From NCBI GenBank assembly GCA_002104985.1, contig MCGO01000046.1:1-64000 (forward strand): a stretch of 64,000 nt of DNA. Direction: 5' to 3'. The notes beneath the pieces are model-generated. The model worked only from the letters and a program-made list of their open reading frames with translations, was not told the DNA's origin and did not search any database. The translations under genes were made by a program, and so were the position numbers. Below are positions 23,431-33,750 of the stretch, piece after piece (the first letter of the stretch is position 1; every line of letters starts with the position of its first letter). The DNA comes from Rhizoclosmatium globosum. Its lineage: Eukaryota > Chytridiomycota > Chytridiomycetes > Chytridiales > Chytriomycetaceae.

Positions 23431-24365
23431 TCATTTCCTTTTGTCTTTGTCTTTTTCTCGTTCCACTTTCCCAAACAGTGTGAGAAATCCTTTCCAACTC
23501 TTTTTTCTTGCGGCTTCTACTTTTTGCACCAAAGACACTGCACTTGCAGCAAATGAACTTCGGGATGCAAAGCTGGCTGTCTGAAGGATGGGGTTCTTGC
23601 GGATAATGGTGATGTAATTGATGTACTTGGTCGAGATTGGACCTCGCTGTGTTTCGATGCCGAGTTCGAAGGTTCGGCAAGCTCAAGAATATCCTTAATT
23701 GTATCTTTCCATGAATCTTGAGTCATGATGTCCTCCACAAGCAAATCGTAGTAAATACAGTTGTAGAACTCCTTCTCCATCTTGTTAATCTCCACCAACT
23801 CAAACATTCCTCCACTAGCTCTTATCCAGGCGGTGTTTTTTACGGCTCTTTCGTTGACGTACTTATATGCACAAAGGAACGCGGTCAGGAAAAGTTGATA
23901 ATGGATCAATGGATGTTTTTCGTTGAAACGTAGTTTCGAGTTGAAATATCGATCTATATACGTTAAAGCCGCAAGTATCACGGAGTATGATGGGTTTGTG
24001 ATATTCAGAATCTGATATGCGAATTCTCGAAGGTTCTTGGCCTCCTCAAATGGTATGGGTATCTTTCGGATCATTGTTTTCAGTATTATATCTAGCAGTT
24101 TGAACGATTGAGTAAGTTCTAGTGCAGTTCTCTGTCTTTCGAGACTGAACAAACCTGTTAAGACTTCTGACGCCCCTACTGTCCCAAAACAATCATCCAT
24201 CGCGTCATAGAGCTCCGAGCCAGTTTTACGTGACGACATCTCTTTGTCAGTTGAGGAAGTTGGTGTGTTGAAGGGAAAGATGAGTTGAGAAAAACTACTT
24301 GAAATCTTTGCCCCATTGTTCTGCAGGACTTCAGAGGGATCAACCATTTTGATTGGCTCCCACAT
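23431..24365 (-). CDS. Cyclin (Pho80/Pcl-type box), cluster member 3; probable frame break near the 3' end
   Basis: The cyclin core is intact: IPIPFEEAKNLREFA, ALTYIDRYFNSKLRFNEKH, FLTAFLCAYKYVNERAV, MEKEFYNCIYYDLLVED. A 63-bp intron (24092-24154) after EVLTG is a multiple of three without stops, so read-through stays open, but its position matches the sisters. The ATG at 24245 would match the sisters' start; the ATG at 24365 is the longest option. As deposited the frame stops at 23517. With one more base in the GGGG run 23590-23593 the reading continues to a TGA at 23431 and gives the family-type tail SWKGFLTLFGKVE. I therefore extend the gene to 23431. Confidence 0.7.
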
Positions 24366-24433
24366 TGATATTCATCTCAAATACAGATCGATTAATAGTT
24401 GTATATTTAACTCGTTAGTAACAATCGTCAATC

Positions 24434-25223
24434 TCAAACAACTTCGACGCTTCCCCGGATAGACTTCCAAAATGCAGTCCATTTGCCAGATATTGTCCCT
24501 GTGCTTTTGAGACTCAAAGTACTCTTCCTATTTCCAAACGATCCAACCAGTGTTCGTGAATCTCCTTCATGAGCACTTTGCGAACCCATTCCCTCATGAA
24601 CAGTAGTTACTGGCGTCATAATAAACATTGAGTCCGGAGTATCTCTTTTCGATTTTACGAGTTTATCCAAAAGGTTAACCCATTCTGCTTGTGTTTCAGA
24701 GTCCTCCACTCTCAAGTCAAACCTAACCATGCTGAGAAACATACGTTCCATGGCGTTCACTTCTTCTAACGTGAATAATTCTTGACTTGCTTTTTGCCAT
24801 GCAGTATTGGTGACGGCTCGCTCATTAATGTACTTGTATGCTATAAGAAGTGACAGGAAAACGAGGCGGAAGTGAATCAAATCGTCAGACTCAGAAAACT
24901 GGGCGGGCGAAGAAAAGTATCGGATCGTGTACGTTCTCGCGGCAAGAAGTACTGGATAGGAAGCCTGTGTTGTTCTAACCAGCTGCTTTGTAAACTTATG
25001 CAATTGTTCTGTGTTTGAACACGGAATTTCGGCTAAGACGGTGCAAACCAGGGTGGCTGGTGAGGCGATTGGAGAAAAGTAGATTTGGTGTGGTGAGATG
25101 TCGAATTAAAAATTGAAGAACTGAACGGGAAAACTAACCTGCCAGGGCTTGTTTCGCGATTGACGGGTTGTAAGTTTGTTCAAGCTTCTGGTACATAGTT
25201 TCGAGGTTCTTGGTAAGGAGCAT
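24434..25223 (-). CDS. Cyclin (Pho80/Pcl-type box), cluster member 4
   Basis: Two exons, 25139-25223 and 24434-25056 (82-bp intron), about 235 residues. I chose the ATG at 25223 (MLLTKNLETMYQKLEQ) because it aligns with the start of member 5, although the frame is open further up. The core is YPVLLAARTYTIRYF, FLSLLIAYKYINERAV, EEVNAMERMFLSMVRFDLRVED, and the tail is KWTAFWKSIRGS. Very similar to member 5 in both protein and promoter, so this is a recent duplicate. Confidence 0.8.
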
Positions 25224-25684
25224 TAATGATCGGCGATGTCTGTAGTTTTGAAGGTACGATTCGTTAGACCAATTTTTACCTCCGAGTTTCCAAAAATACA
25301 AACACGATTGGTCGCCTTCATTTGCCTCAATCTGATTGGATGCCCATTTTTCGATCAATGTGGACAGATCGTAGACATCGTGAATTTATAAGATTTGTGG
25401 GGTTTACCCAAAAACGAGGACTTCTAATGTACGGTACGTTTGAAAAAATCATCTTCATTCCTCTTTCTTTAACGATAAAACGTTCTTACCGTCAAGTTAC
25501 ACCATGAAAATTTGGGTCATGTCAAGAAGCTGTTTTAACTTATCAAAAATTCAACAAGTTGGCTTTGATCCTGAGAATCCATTCACAAATTGATTTTTCA
25601 GTCGTTTTCTCAACTTCAGGTAGAAGCAAATGAAAGACGGGTGTATATTATAATTCAGTACAGTGGTTATTCCAACCCAAAAAA
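25224..25684. promoter_or_regulatory. Promoter of cyclin 4 and 3' flank of cyclin 5
   Basis: 461 bp without coding signal. The about 170 bp next to the cyclin 4 start share ordered blocks with the same region of cyclin 5: gatcggcgatg, agttttgaagg, tttccaaaaata, cgattgg and aatctgattgg. The ATTGG elements are inverted CCAAT boxes on the coding side. The promoter was therefore duplicated with the gene. Confidence 0.55.
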
Positions 25685-26453
25685 TTAAACAGACTCGTTC
25701 TTCCCCCGAATAAACTTCCAAATATTTTTCCACTTATTAAGTGCCGATTCAATACTTTTTGAGCTCCGTCGCTCTCCATTTGATCCAGTAAGAGACTTTG
25801 CCTCACCCAAACTCTCTTGAAGTGATGTGGTTGGCGTGAGAGCAAACAAAGTATCTGGCGAATCCAGTCTCCGTTTGCTTACTTTCTCCAACAGATGGAC
25901 CCACTCCGCTTGAGTTCCGGAATCCTCCACCCTTAAATCGAACTTGAGCATACTGAGAAACATACGTTCCATGGCATTGACTTCTTCAAGAGAGAACTTG
26001 TCTTGACTTTCTCTTTGCCATGCAAGATTTGCAACCGACAACTCGTTGATGTATTTGTATGCCGTAAGCAAGGACAAGAAAAGGAGGCGGTAGTGGATTA
26101 ATGGATCGGTGTCGACAAATTGTGTTGGTGAGACAAAGTAGCGAAGAAGATATGTTCTTGCTGCAAGCAACACGGCGTATGATGGGTGTGTTGTCTTGAC
26201 AAGACAATGTGCAAAACGTGTGAATTGTAGAGGCGATGAACATGAAATCTCGTTGATAATAGTGTGGACCAAGACATCTAATGTGGTGGCGATGGAAAAA
26301 ATAAGTACGAGTTGGGGTTGAAGTAGTGCAACGAGTGGGGCGCACAATGTCAAGTGGGGTAAACCAACCTGCTAAAGCTTCCTTGGCGGCATCACGACCC
26401 AGACCCTTGTCTAGGCTCTCGTACATAGTTTCAAGGTAGTTGGTAAGAGGCAT
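25685..26453 (-). CDS. Cyclin (Pho80/Pcl-type box), cluster member 5
   Basis: Two exons, 26369-26453 and 25685-26277 (91-bp intron after the shared ALAG position), about 225 residues. The core is YAVLLAARTYLLRYF, FLSLLTAYKYINELSV, EEVNAMERMFLSMLKFDLRVED and the tail is KWKNIWKFIRGKNES. The intron sits at the same codon as in members 1, 3 and 4. Presumed regulatory subunit of a Pho85-type cyclin-dependent kinase. Confidence 0.8.
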
Positions 26454-27028
26454 CCAACGATCGGCGATGGGTTAAGTTTTGAAGGACCTTTTCGTTGTCC
26501 CGATTTTTGAACAATCGTTTCCAAAAATATTGCATTCGATTGGATGCCTTCTCTTGCCCGAATCTGATTGGCTGCTTCTTCTCGATCGAAGTGAACAAGA
26601 TCGTGTTTCAGATGTCAATCGAAGCTTCTGGCGTATATGGAATCCAACAAGTGGATTATTCGATTTCATGACCTTCACATCGCTGGTGGAGAGCACTCGA
26701 TATCACGTTAGCTTCGAAACGGGTGACTTTCGTTCTAGTTACACAGCGAAAATTTGTTTGGCGTTGCGCGGTGGGGTATGTGTCGTTGACTTCACCCAAT
26801 TTGAGTCAAAACAGCGAATGATTCCGCTTTCGAAAATCAACTTGGCTATTCATTCGCGCTTGATTTACTTATGAACTACGTTTATTGGACGAAAACAATT
26901 GTCCCATTATAGAAGATTGAGAAGGAAGATTATTCATGCGAAAAACAAAAAAGTAATGATATTAAGAGTAACGAGTGGAGTTGGACAGGGATTGAAGGAT
27001 GGTTCTAGTATGAGGGGGTTGGTGTTGA
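26454..27028. promoter_or_regulatory. Promoter of cyclin 5 and 3' flank of cyclin 6
   Basis: 575 bp. The part adjacent to cyclin 5 (26454-26640) carries the blocks shared with the cyclin 4 promoter, including two inverted CCAAT (ATTGG) sites near 26540 and 26567. Rightward reading frames here have no recognisable content. Confidence 0.5.
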
Positions 27029-28085
27029 TTAGTTCAGTTCTTGTTCCACCCATTCGCGAGACAATTGGCGGGTAGCAGATCTCTTCAAGACATTCTTTGA
27101 GCCTTCTGGAACTGTCAAGAATGTTGATGAAGACGCCCGGATGGGCTCAATAGTTGCTGAATGATTAGATTCCATTGTTAATGGGGATGGAGTCAAGCTT
27201 GCAATCGAACCACTTGAAGGAGAAGAGAGGGAATACATAGGAGACGTAACAGCTGGAGATGGACCTGCAGACAAATGCGGTGGAATTACGAGCGTGGTAG
27301 AAGAAGGTTGCGCGGCTGAAATGACGAGAGTTGTGTTGATTGCGGGCACTTGGAGGCATCGTCGCTTTGAAGGAGCCACATGTGGGATTTGCAAAGTTGG
27401 TGGTGGTGTTGTATTCTCGATGCTTGGTTCGAATCGGAGCATGTGATTTTGGTGCATCAAAGCGTCGGAGTCAGCAGACTCAGCAGAAGTTCCAACCGAT
27501 GTTCCAACCGAGATACTTGGTAGTGGAAGAGCCATAAACAACTCTTTTGCAGTTATATGCACTTTGTAGTCCAAAAGAGACAATAGCTGACGTTCCATCA
27601 AGTTGATTTCTTGGACTGAAAACATATTACCAGCGAGAGGCACCCAGGACTTGTTCTTGATTGGGGCATCGGTGTTGTACTTGACGGCAATGATCAAGCT
27701 CGCGAGGAAGATGCGATGGCGGGAGCAGGGGAGGCCTGTGCGTTCAACCAATCAATTACGGCTTAGGTGATCAACCACATTCACGGACATCGAACGCACC
27801 TTTCGCCGGCTGTCTAATCTTTGCCGCCAGTCTCCTCACGAGCACCAGAGCACAGAGCAGTGTGTTCTGAGGCACCTTTGCCCGGGCCGCGAGCACAGCA
27901 ACGAACTGGGGAAGCGGCGGCAGCACTGCCCCGCGAACTAAAGTTTGCCCGGCCGACGCCTCCACAAGCAAATTTGATGCGGCTTCGATTTGGGCGGCGG
28001 CCGCGACGACAAGAGACGCGCGGGTCATCAAACGTTTCGAAGTACAAAAAAGTGCGGTGATTTCTGGAGCCCTGAATTGATCCAA
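27029..28085 (-). CDS. Cyclin, Pcl1/Pcl2-like, cluster member 6
   Basis: Two exons, 27800-28085 and 27029-27735 (64-bp intron), about 330 residues. The cyclin box reads LCALVLVRRLAAK, then GLPCSRHRIFLASLIIAVKY, APIKNKSWVPLAGNMFSV, INLMERQLLSLLDYKVHI. This is close to canonical Pcl1/Pcl2/Clg1-type cyclins that partner Pho85 in G1 and polarity. It is longer than members 1-5, with a Ser/Thr/Pro-rich C-terminal half, and clearly less related to them than they are to each other. Exon 1 is GC-rich compared with its surroundings. Confidence 0.82.
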
Positions 28086-28679
28086 AATGAGCCAAGCATT
28101 GACGGGAGTGTCCGCACTCTCACTGCTCTGATGAAAGTAATATGTAAAATACCTTTATTGTTCATGATCACAGCAGTCTCAAATGCTCGAATTTGAGTAA
28201 CAGCTTGGCTGCACTCCAAGTTATCAGTATCCCACCCAACCCAGGAGGTTGACTTGACAAGGACGGCCCATGAGGTGTCGACAGATAATCTGATCGATTA
28301 AGCCCCAAGATCACAGTAAACTTAGAATCTGCCCACAATCGTTTCCAATAGCTATGTGAGTACAACCTTAGCTCAGCATGTGTAGTTTGAATCTCCATCA
28401 CCGCCACTCTCCGACAGATCAAAACACAGAACTACAAAGAATCGGACTCTAGTATGTAGTATGTGCCCTCCTTTTTGAAACTCGGTTCCATCACTTCCTC
28501 TTTCTTATAAATTGAAGAACACTCATGTTTCAACAAAAGGGAATGATTTGAAGGATATTGGTCAAACTCTGTCATCATTCCAATTTCTCGCATTATGTGT
28601 GCAGGCTTTCGTAGCACTTGAGTAATTCTACCATTTCTATTCCGCTCATATAATATCAGTATAATTATTATTCGAATTT
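28086..28679. other. Intergenic region
   Basis: 594 bp between the start of cyclin 6 and the stop of GTP cyclohydrolase I. An 84-codon leftward frame at 28168-28422 has no recognisable content. I see no repeat or RNA gene. Confidence 0.45.
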
Positions 28680-29537
28680 TCACTTGCGAGTCAAATTCAA
28701 AAACTCCTCGCGTGTTCGTTGGCTCTCCCTAAACACACCCAACATACATGACGTGACGGTGGAAGATCCAGGCTTTTCAACACCACGCATTACCATGCAC
28801 ATGTGTTCACACTCAATAGTTACAGCAACACCTTGTGGCTGCAGAACTTCGTGGATGGCTGTTGCAATTTGCTTCGTTAAACGTTCCTGGACTTGGAGTC
28901 TTCGAGCAAACATTTCAGCAATACGGGCGAGCTTGGAGAGGCCGAGGACGCGGCCGTTTGGAATGTATCCGATGGAAACCTTTTTGGTGAGAGAATGGAG
29001 TTAGTGAGTGTAGCGAATTGAAGATCGTCGTACTACCTTGCCAGCGAAAGGAACCAAGTGATGCTCACAGAGAGAAAAGATGTCAATGTTCTTGACAATA
29101 ACCATCTCATCCGTGTCCTCCTCAAACACAGCACCGTTCAACAAATCTTTCAGAGACTGCTCATAACCCTGCAATCACACAGTATCAGAAACGCAGTTAA
29201 TTAAACAACCTCGAACAATCAAAAAGACCTGCACCTTTGTAAAGAACATCAAAGCCTTCGCGTAGCGCATTGGAGTCTTGAGAACTCCCTCGCGGTCAGG
29301 ATCTTCACCCAAACACTCAATGATAGTTCCGACAGCATCGGCAATCTTCTTCATGCGCTCCTCCTTCTGTTCCTCTGTTTCCTGTCGTCGCTGCACAGTT
29401 CCCTTCGAAGGGTATGAGAGGCCCATGTTGTCGATTACGACAGGAAAGGTCTTTCCGGTAGTTGAGTTTGAGCCGAGCATTGGAGAGTTGATTGAATCGT
29501 TTGCAGAAGTTGTGACGGCTGGGACGAGCGATGACAT
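28680..29537 (-). CDS. FOL2: GTP cyclohydrolase I
   Basis: Three exons, 29235-29537, 29037-29168 and 28680-28979, all phase 0, about 244 residues. Converts GTP to 7,8-dihydroneopterin triphosphate, the first step of folate and tetrahydropterin synthesis. Signatures: [31 protein letters not shown] (Cys-His zinc/active-site motif, split by the second intron just after GK), [24 protein letters not shown], and [12 protein letters not shown] with the second zinc Cys. The N-terminal 50 residues are variable. Cytosolic homodecamer in the family. Divergent from the 2H gene. Confidence 0.93.
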
Positions 29538-29667
29538 TCGAAAGATGGTTTTGGGGGAAGAGCTCCGGTTTTTGACGTTTTCTGGTTGGGGAAGGGCTTC
29601 GATCTCTCACTGGTTCCATCGACTCTTTCGAATCTTGGTCATCTGATTATACCAATCTGTATTAATA

Positions 29668-30321
29668 ATGGCTTCTGGGCGGCCAACGCATTTCTTGTCG
29701 CTGCGATTGGACTCGGCGGCCTTTTGTCCCTTTCACAACCACGTCAATAATAACCATCCTGCACTCGCACATCACCTTGTACCGCAAAACTCGCATCATA
29801 TTACGGTTCTGCTATTGACATTGACACCTGGAAACCTTGCATCAGCCTTGAACTGCCTGGAGGCATGCGCTCAATCTGTCATTCCCAAACACTTTCCTGC
29901 CCCAACAACCTTAGACCTCAACATCAAAGGAATAGGAACGTTTGGAAACGGAAAGGTCGTGTGGGCGAAAGTGATTGAAGACGTTGACAAGAAACTCGCG
30001 CGGTTTGCTAAGGATGTACAAGCACTGTTTGCTGATTATGGTCTGTTGCAAGGGAGATACGACTTTCGACCACATGCCACGTTAATGAAGATTGGTGGAT
30101 CGAGGTCTGCAAGTGCCTCTGGAAATTCTAGGGGACAAGGAAGAGGTGGAATGGGAGGACGAGGGAATCAAATCGCGTACTCAAGTTCCAGTGCTGTGGA
30201 CAAGATTGATGCACAAGTCTATCTCCCTTTCAGCCAATTTGATTTCGGTGTGCATACAGTTGGGAAACTCGAATTGTCTGCAATGGGGAAAATGGTGGAG
30301 ATGGATATTACACCTGTATAA
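29668..30321 (+). CDS. 2H phosphoesterase / 2'-5' RNA ligase-like (AKAP7/ASCC1-type)
   Basis: Single exon of 217 residues. The two HxT catalytic motifs are HHITVLLL (about residue 43) and HATLMKI (about residue 140), the mark of the 2H superfamily. The block around them (PTHFLSLRL start, VWAKV strand, DFRPHATL) matches the AKAP7/ASCC1 2'-5' RNA ligase-like branch. A Gly/Arg-rich insertion (SRGQGRGGMGGRG) after the second motif is unusual. Likely hydrolyses cyclic or 2'-5' phosphodiester bonds in RNA or nucleotides. The 130 bp to FOL2 must serve both promoters. The Ngaro element begins about 50 bp downstream. Confidence 0.8.
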   Translation: MASGRPTHFLSLRLDSAAFCPFHNHVNNNHPALAHHLVPQNSHHITVLLLTLTPGNLASALNCLEACAQSVIPKHFPAPTTLDLNIKGIGTFGNGKVVWAKVIEDVDKKLARFAKDVQALFADYGLLQGRYDFRPHATLMKIGGSRSASASGNSRGQGRGGMGGRGNQIAYSSSSAVDKIDAQVYLPFSQFDFGVHTVGKLELSAMGKMVEMDITPV

Positions 30322-30373
30322 AAAGCGTAGATATCCCGAGTGATCTTAATAAACGAAATGAGCTTTGATCTAT

Positions 30374-30529
30374 TTTTTGGAAGAAACGAAGTGAAACGTG
30401 TTTCTAAGGAAATGTGGAAGTGAATGAATAGATAGTTGTTCTTAACTTCTTTTCAAAAATGTCAAGCAGCGGAACCGCAGAGCGCGACGACAAGGTCGCG
30501 CATCAAACTCGAGCCGCTGATCAGAAGAA
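30374..30529 (+). repeat. Ngaro split direct repeat A1 (left end)
   Basis: 156 bp, identical by eye to 35065-35220. It contains the gag start codon at 30459 and the first 23 codons, so the promoter and 5' UTR are probably inside the repeat. Its outer end is a T run followed by ggaagaaacg. Confidence 0.88.
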
Positions 30530-31759
30530 GAAGCCAATTCAAGAACGACTCCTTGGGAAAGTGCAGGCTGAGATTCCAGCAGGACCGCTGATGATCGCAC
30601 CAAACCCACTCAACATTGTGTCCCTTGAACCAGCCGATGGAGACGACCTCCTTATCCCAGCAAAACGAAGCGCATCAGATGAAATCATGATGCCTAGTTT
30701 GCCCTCAAAGATGCGGCTCTCAAATGAAACTGTATCTGCGCCACCTCCTCAACAACCTCATCCTCAACTACCCCCTCGCATCAACAATCTACCTCAATGG
30801 TTCACAAATGGAGTCGCAATGCAGTATCCAACAGTTAGCCACGATGACTGGCGTATGATCATGAACGAATGCCTTCGACTTCGCAGCCTCACCAACAGCT
30901 TTGGAGGTGCAAATATCAACATTGACGCACCTGATCGCGAATCAACACTTGTTGGCCTTGTACTTTCCGAAGCTATTCAGAAACTCCAACGTGAACTTCG
31001 ATCCAAAGTCAAGGACTTCCCCAATATCGACGACGCCGTCAAGTCATACCTCCAACGTGACAAACGTCCCTTTACTATTACAACGCTACAGCAGTTTATC
31101 AGTGGGATGGAGAAAATGAAAGAGATCCTGGCAGTAGTTCTTTGGGATGACTATGGAGAAATCCTGATATTGACTCCTACCTCCACCAAATTCACAAATG
31201 GTTCGAACACAACCCTGGTCTGCATCAGAAGGATCAATTCTCGAACTTCATTCTATTCCATATGGAACATGCAAATATCTGTGCCGCGAAGAACCGGAAG
31301 CTATCGGAAGTAACTGAAGACCGTGCAGCCCTTCTATATCAGTACTTGCCCCATATCAATACATCTGAAGCAGTCCGTCATGTCAACTTTGCAAACTGGC
31401 AACACAAATATCCAATTCCAAATCCTCCAAATCCAAACCCACCAAACCCAAACCCAAACCATATCCCTGACCCTAACACCCAATCCAAAAATTCGACTGT
31501 TCGTCCAAAGAGTACAAACGCAACTGTTTATCAACGTCTGGGAAACAACAACGAACGTGCAATGCTATTCAAATCAATGCCATCATTTGACGATAACGGG
31601 ATGTCCAAAGTTCTTTGCTTCAGTTTCAATTATACCAAAGCCTGCAAACAAGGATCAAACTGTCGTTTCCTTCACTGTTGCCATCCTTGTGTCAGAGACA
31701 GAGGAATCAAGGCTTTCCATGCTGCAAATATTGAACATCCAAATGAGTTCTTTCAATAA
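30459..31759 (+). CDS. Ngaro Gag-like protein with CCCH finger; one frame change
   Basis: Starts in repeat A1. Frame 30459-31313 holds the N-terminal part (Lys-rich start, NNLPQWFTNGVAMQYPTVS, DWRMIMNECLRLR). From about 31150 the plausible protein continues in the next frame (WRNPDIDSYLHQIHKW, FILFHMEHANICAAK) to the stop at 31759. A Pro/Asn repeat (about 31420-31470) and a zinc finger C-x8-C-x5-C-x3-H (CFSFNYTKACKQGSNCRFLH) near the C-terminus fit a nucleic-acid-binding Gag. The shift near 31145-31160 could be a one-base loss or programmed frameshifting; no slippery site is obvious. Confidence 0.65.
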
Positions 31760-33710
31760 AGCGATTGGTGAAGACGCGTTACAATATCTTGACCCAATTC
31801 TATTACAATCTAAACCAATCAATCAACATTTGCCCAACCCTCTGTCCCCAACGATCCCAAAATATCTTGAACCACATCTTGAGGAACCAAAAAATATCTG
31901 GACTATTGAGCAACTTAATACAAACTGCAAGAAAATGTTCCCAAGATGGAGCCGAGGGCTAATTCAAACCCCAAACAAAGCTATCTGCCATCCGGCAGCA
32001 GAATCAACAATATATCAAAAGCCTATTATAGTTCCAAACACGTCTGCACCAAATTATTGGAAAATTATGACAGAGGTTTCCAGGTTTCCTGGATTCTCTC
32101 CAAGAACGCCAATAAATATCCCAAGATTTGCCGAATGTATGAAAACACACCCAAACCAATGTTTCGTACAATCTGTCACCTATTCTTTGTATCACGGATT
32201 CCCTGCTGGAGACGGAGATCTGGAAAGACCAAAGCAACCAAGAATCCGCCAACAACATCCACTTACAGAAGATGATATGGCAATTGTAAGAAAGAATCGT
32301 GACAAAGAAGTGACAGCTGGCAGACTGACTCAACTTACCCATATTCCAAATTATTGCTCCACTGTTTCACTATTTGTGGACCGCAAAAAGACAAAACCAC
32401 GTCTCATACATGATTTGTCCTTCCCAAGAGGTGACTCACCAAATGATCATGTACCAGACAATGAAGTACATGTCCGATATGATACCATACAAGACTATAT
32501 ACCAACAATGCGAAAAGCACAAACCCAATGCCCAAATGGATATGTTGCAGTACAGTGGAAAACAGATGTCCGAGGAGCTTTTCGTCTTATTCCTAACCAC
32601 CCAATCAATTCATCCCTCCAAATTCAGCTTATTGATGGAATCCCTTATGCAGATCGTTCAAAATCTTTTGGAGGGCGTGAAGGACCTCATGACTGGACTT
32701 CAGTTGCTCACCTTTTGGCGTGGTATGCAATTCAACATCTATCCCTGAATGTCTATGTAATGATGGATGATTTCTGGGGAACTTGCTATCAAGCACACAC
32801 TGACTTTGAAAAAGGAATGAAACCAAATGAGATGAACAAAATGAAAGATTTTCTCCACTCCCTTGGGATTGAGACAAGTGACGAGAAAGATGTATGGGGA
32901 CAAAAAATTACAATTGTTGGCTTCGAAGTTGACATCCAAAACCAAACTATCTCACTTGACCCAAAGAAAATCGGTGAAATGCTTGTGTATCTCAAAAACT
33001 GGATAGACAATCCCCGACCACAATACCGACAACATTATGATGAACTTACAGGAAGCCTAAATTGGATCTGTAACGTCTACTTCTACACAAAGCCATTTAT
33101 GAGTCCAATTTATAGTCAGACTGCTGGTCAATCACGGCATTCAGCAATCTGCCCTAATGAGCAGACTATTAATGCGTTAAGTTGGATCCATGATTACATC
33201 AAAACAGCTCCGCCACAAAGATTTCTCAACCTTGAAGCTTGGACAATCAATCAAGCAGATATTCATGTATATGCTGATGCAACTCCATCTGGTTTTGGTA
33301 TTTGGATCAGTGAATGGAATGAAGGCTGGTGGTTTCAACATTACAAACCATTTACATTTCTTGACAACACCCCCCTTATTATCCATAATGTAGAGTTATA
33401 TGCTCAACTTGTAGCTCTCTCTATCATATCCCATCGAATCACAAACATCAAAGTACTCCAGTTTACAGATAATCAACCTACATTTGAAAACTTGGATTCC
33501 CTTCATTCAACAAACCCTTTCAATCAAACTATTTTGCAAACTATTGTCACCATTGAAATCAAATCAAATATCTCACTCCGACCACAGTGGCTCTGTTCAG
33601 AAAAGAATTACATCACTGATTGTTTATCCCGAAACAAAATCCAGGATATGCAGAAAGAATTCCATTTGCCAAGTTCAGAGAACTTGAGTATTGCAACTTA
33701 CCAGAATTGA
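31719..33710 (+). CDS. Ngaro reverse transcriptase - RNase H
   Basis: Open frame to 33710. I start it at the ATG at 31719 because upstream the same frame only shadows the Gag zinc-finger region; the two overlap by about 40 bp. RT motifs: SLFVDRKKTKPRLIHDLSF (template grip), WKTDVRGAFRLIP (motif A Asp) and YVMMDDFWG (the xxDD active site, MMDD here). RNase H: IHVYADATPSGFG, VELYAQLVAL (ELxA), VLQFTDNQPT, and a final CLSRN-type motif. Uninterrupted, so possibly active. Confidence 0.85.
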   Translation: MLQILNIQMSSFNKAIGEDALQYLDPILLQSKPINQHLPNPLSPTIPKYLEPHLEEPKNIWTIEQLNTNCKKMFPRWSRGLIQTPNKAICHPAAESTIYQKPIIVPNTSAPNYWKIMTEVSRFPGFSPRTPINIPRFAECMKTHPNQCFVQSVTYSLYHGFPAGDGDLERPKQPRIRQQHPLTEDDMAIVRKNRDKEVTAGRLTQLTHIPNYCSTVSLFVDRKKTKPRLIHDLSFPRGDSPNDHVPDNEVHVRYDTIQDYIPTMRKAQTQCPNGYVAVQWKTDVRGAFRLIPNHPINSSLQIQLIDGIPYADRSKSFGGREGPHDWTSVAHLLAWYAIQHLSLNVYVMMDDFWGTCYQAHTDFEKGMKPNEMNKMKDFLHSLGIETSDEKDVWGQKITIVGFEVDIQNQTISLDPKKIGEMLVYLKNWIDNPRPQYRQHYDELTGSLNWICNVYFYTKPFMSPIYSQTAGQSRHSAICPNEQTINALSWIHDYIKTAPPQRFLNLEAWTINQADIHVYADATPSGFGIWISEWNEGWWFQHYKPFTFLDNTPLIIHNVELYAQLVALSIISHRITNIKVLQFTDNQPTFENLDSLHSTNPFNQTILQTIVTIEIKSNISLRPQWLCSEKNYITDCLSRNKIQDMQKEFHLPSSENLSIATYQN

Positions 33711-33750
33711 AGTCATATGAGAATGTCTTTTCCAAATAAATCCTTTCTTC

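Noticed and set aside
27821..28060. Rightward 79-codon frame in GC-rich sequence
   Set aside because: Opposite the first exon of the Pcl-like cyclin, whose exon phase and cyclin motifs are convincing.
28168..28422. 84-codon leftward frame in the gap upstream of cyclin 6
   Set aside because: No domain, no splice support, no similarity to neighbours that I can see.
31323..31718. 5' extension of the RT frame
   Set aside because: Overlaps the Gag zinc-finger region in another frame and has no RT-like content; treated as a shadow.
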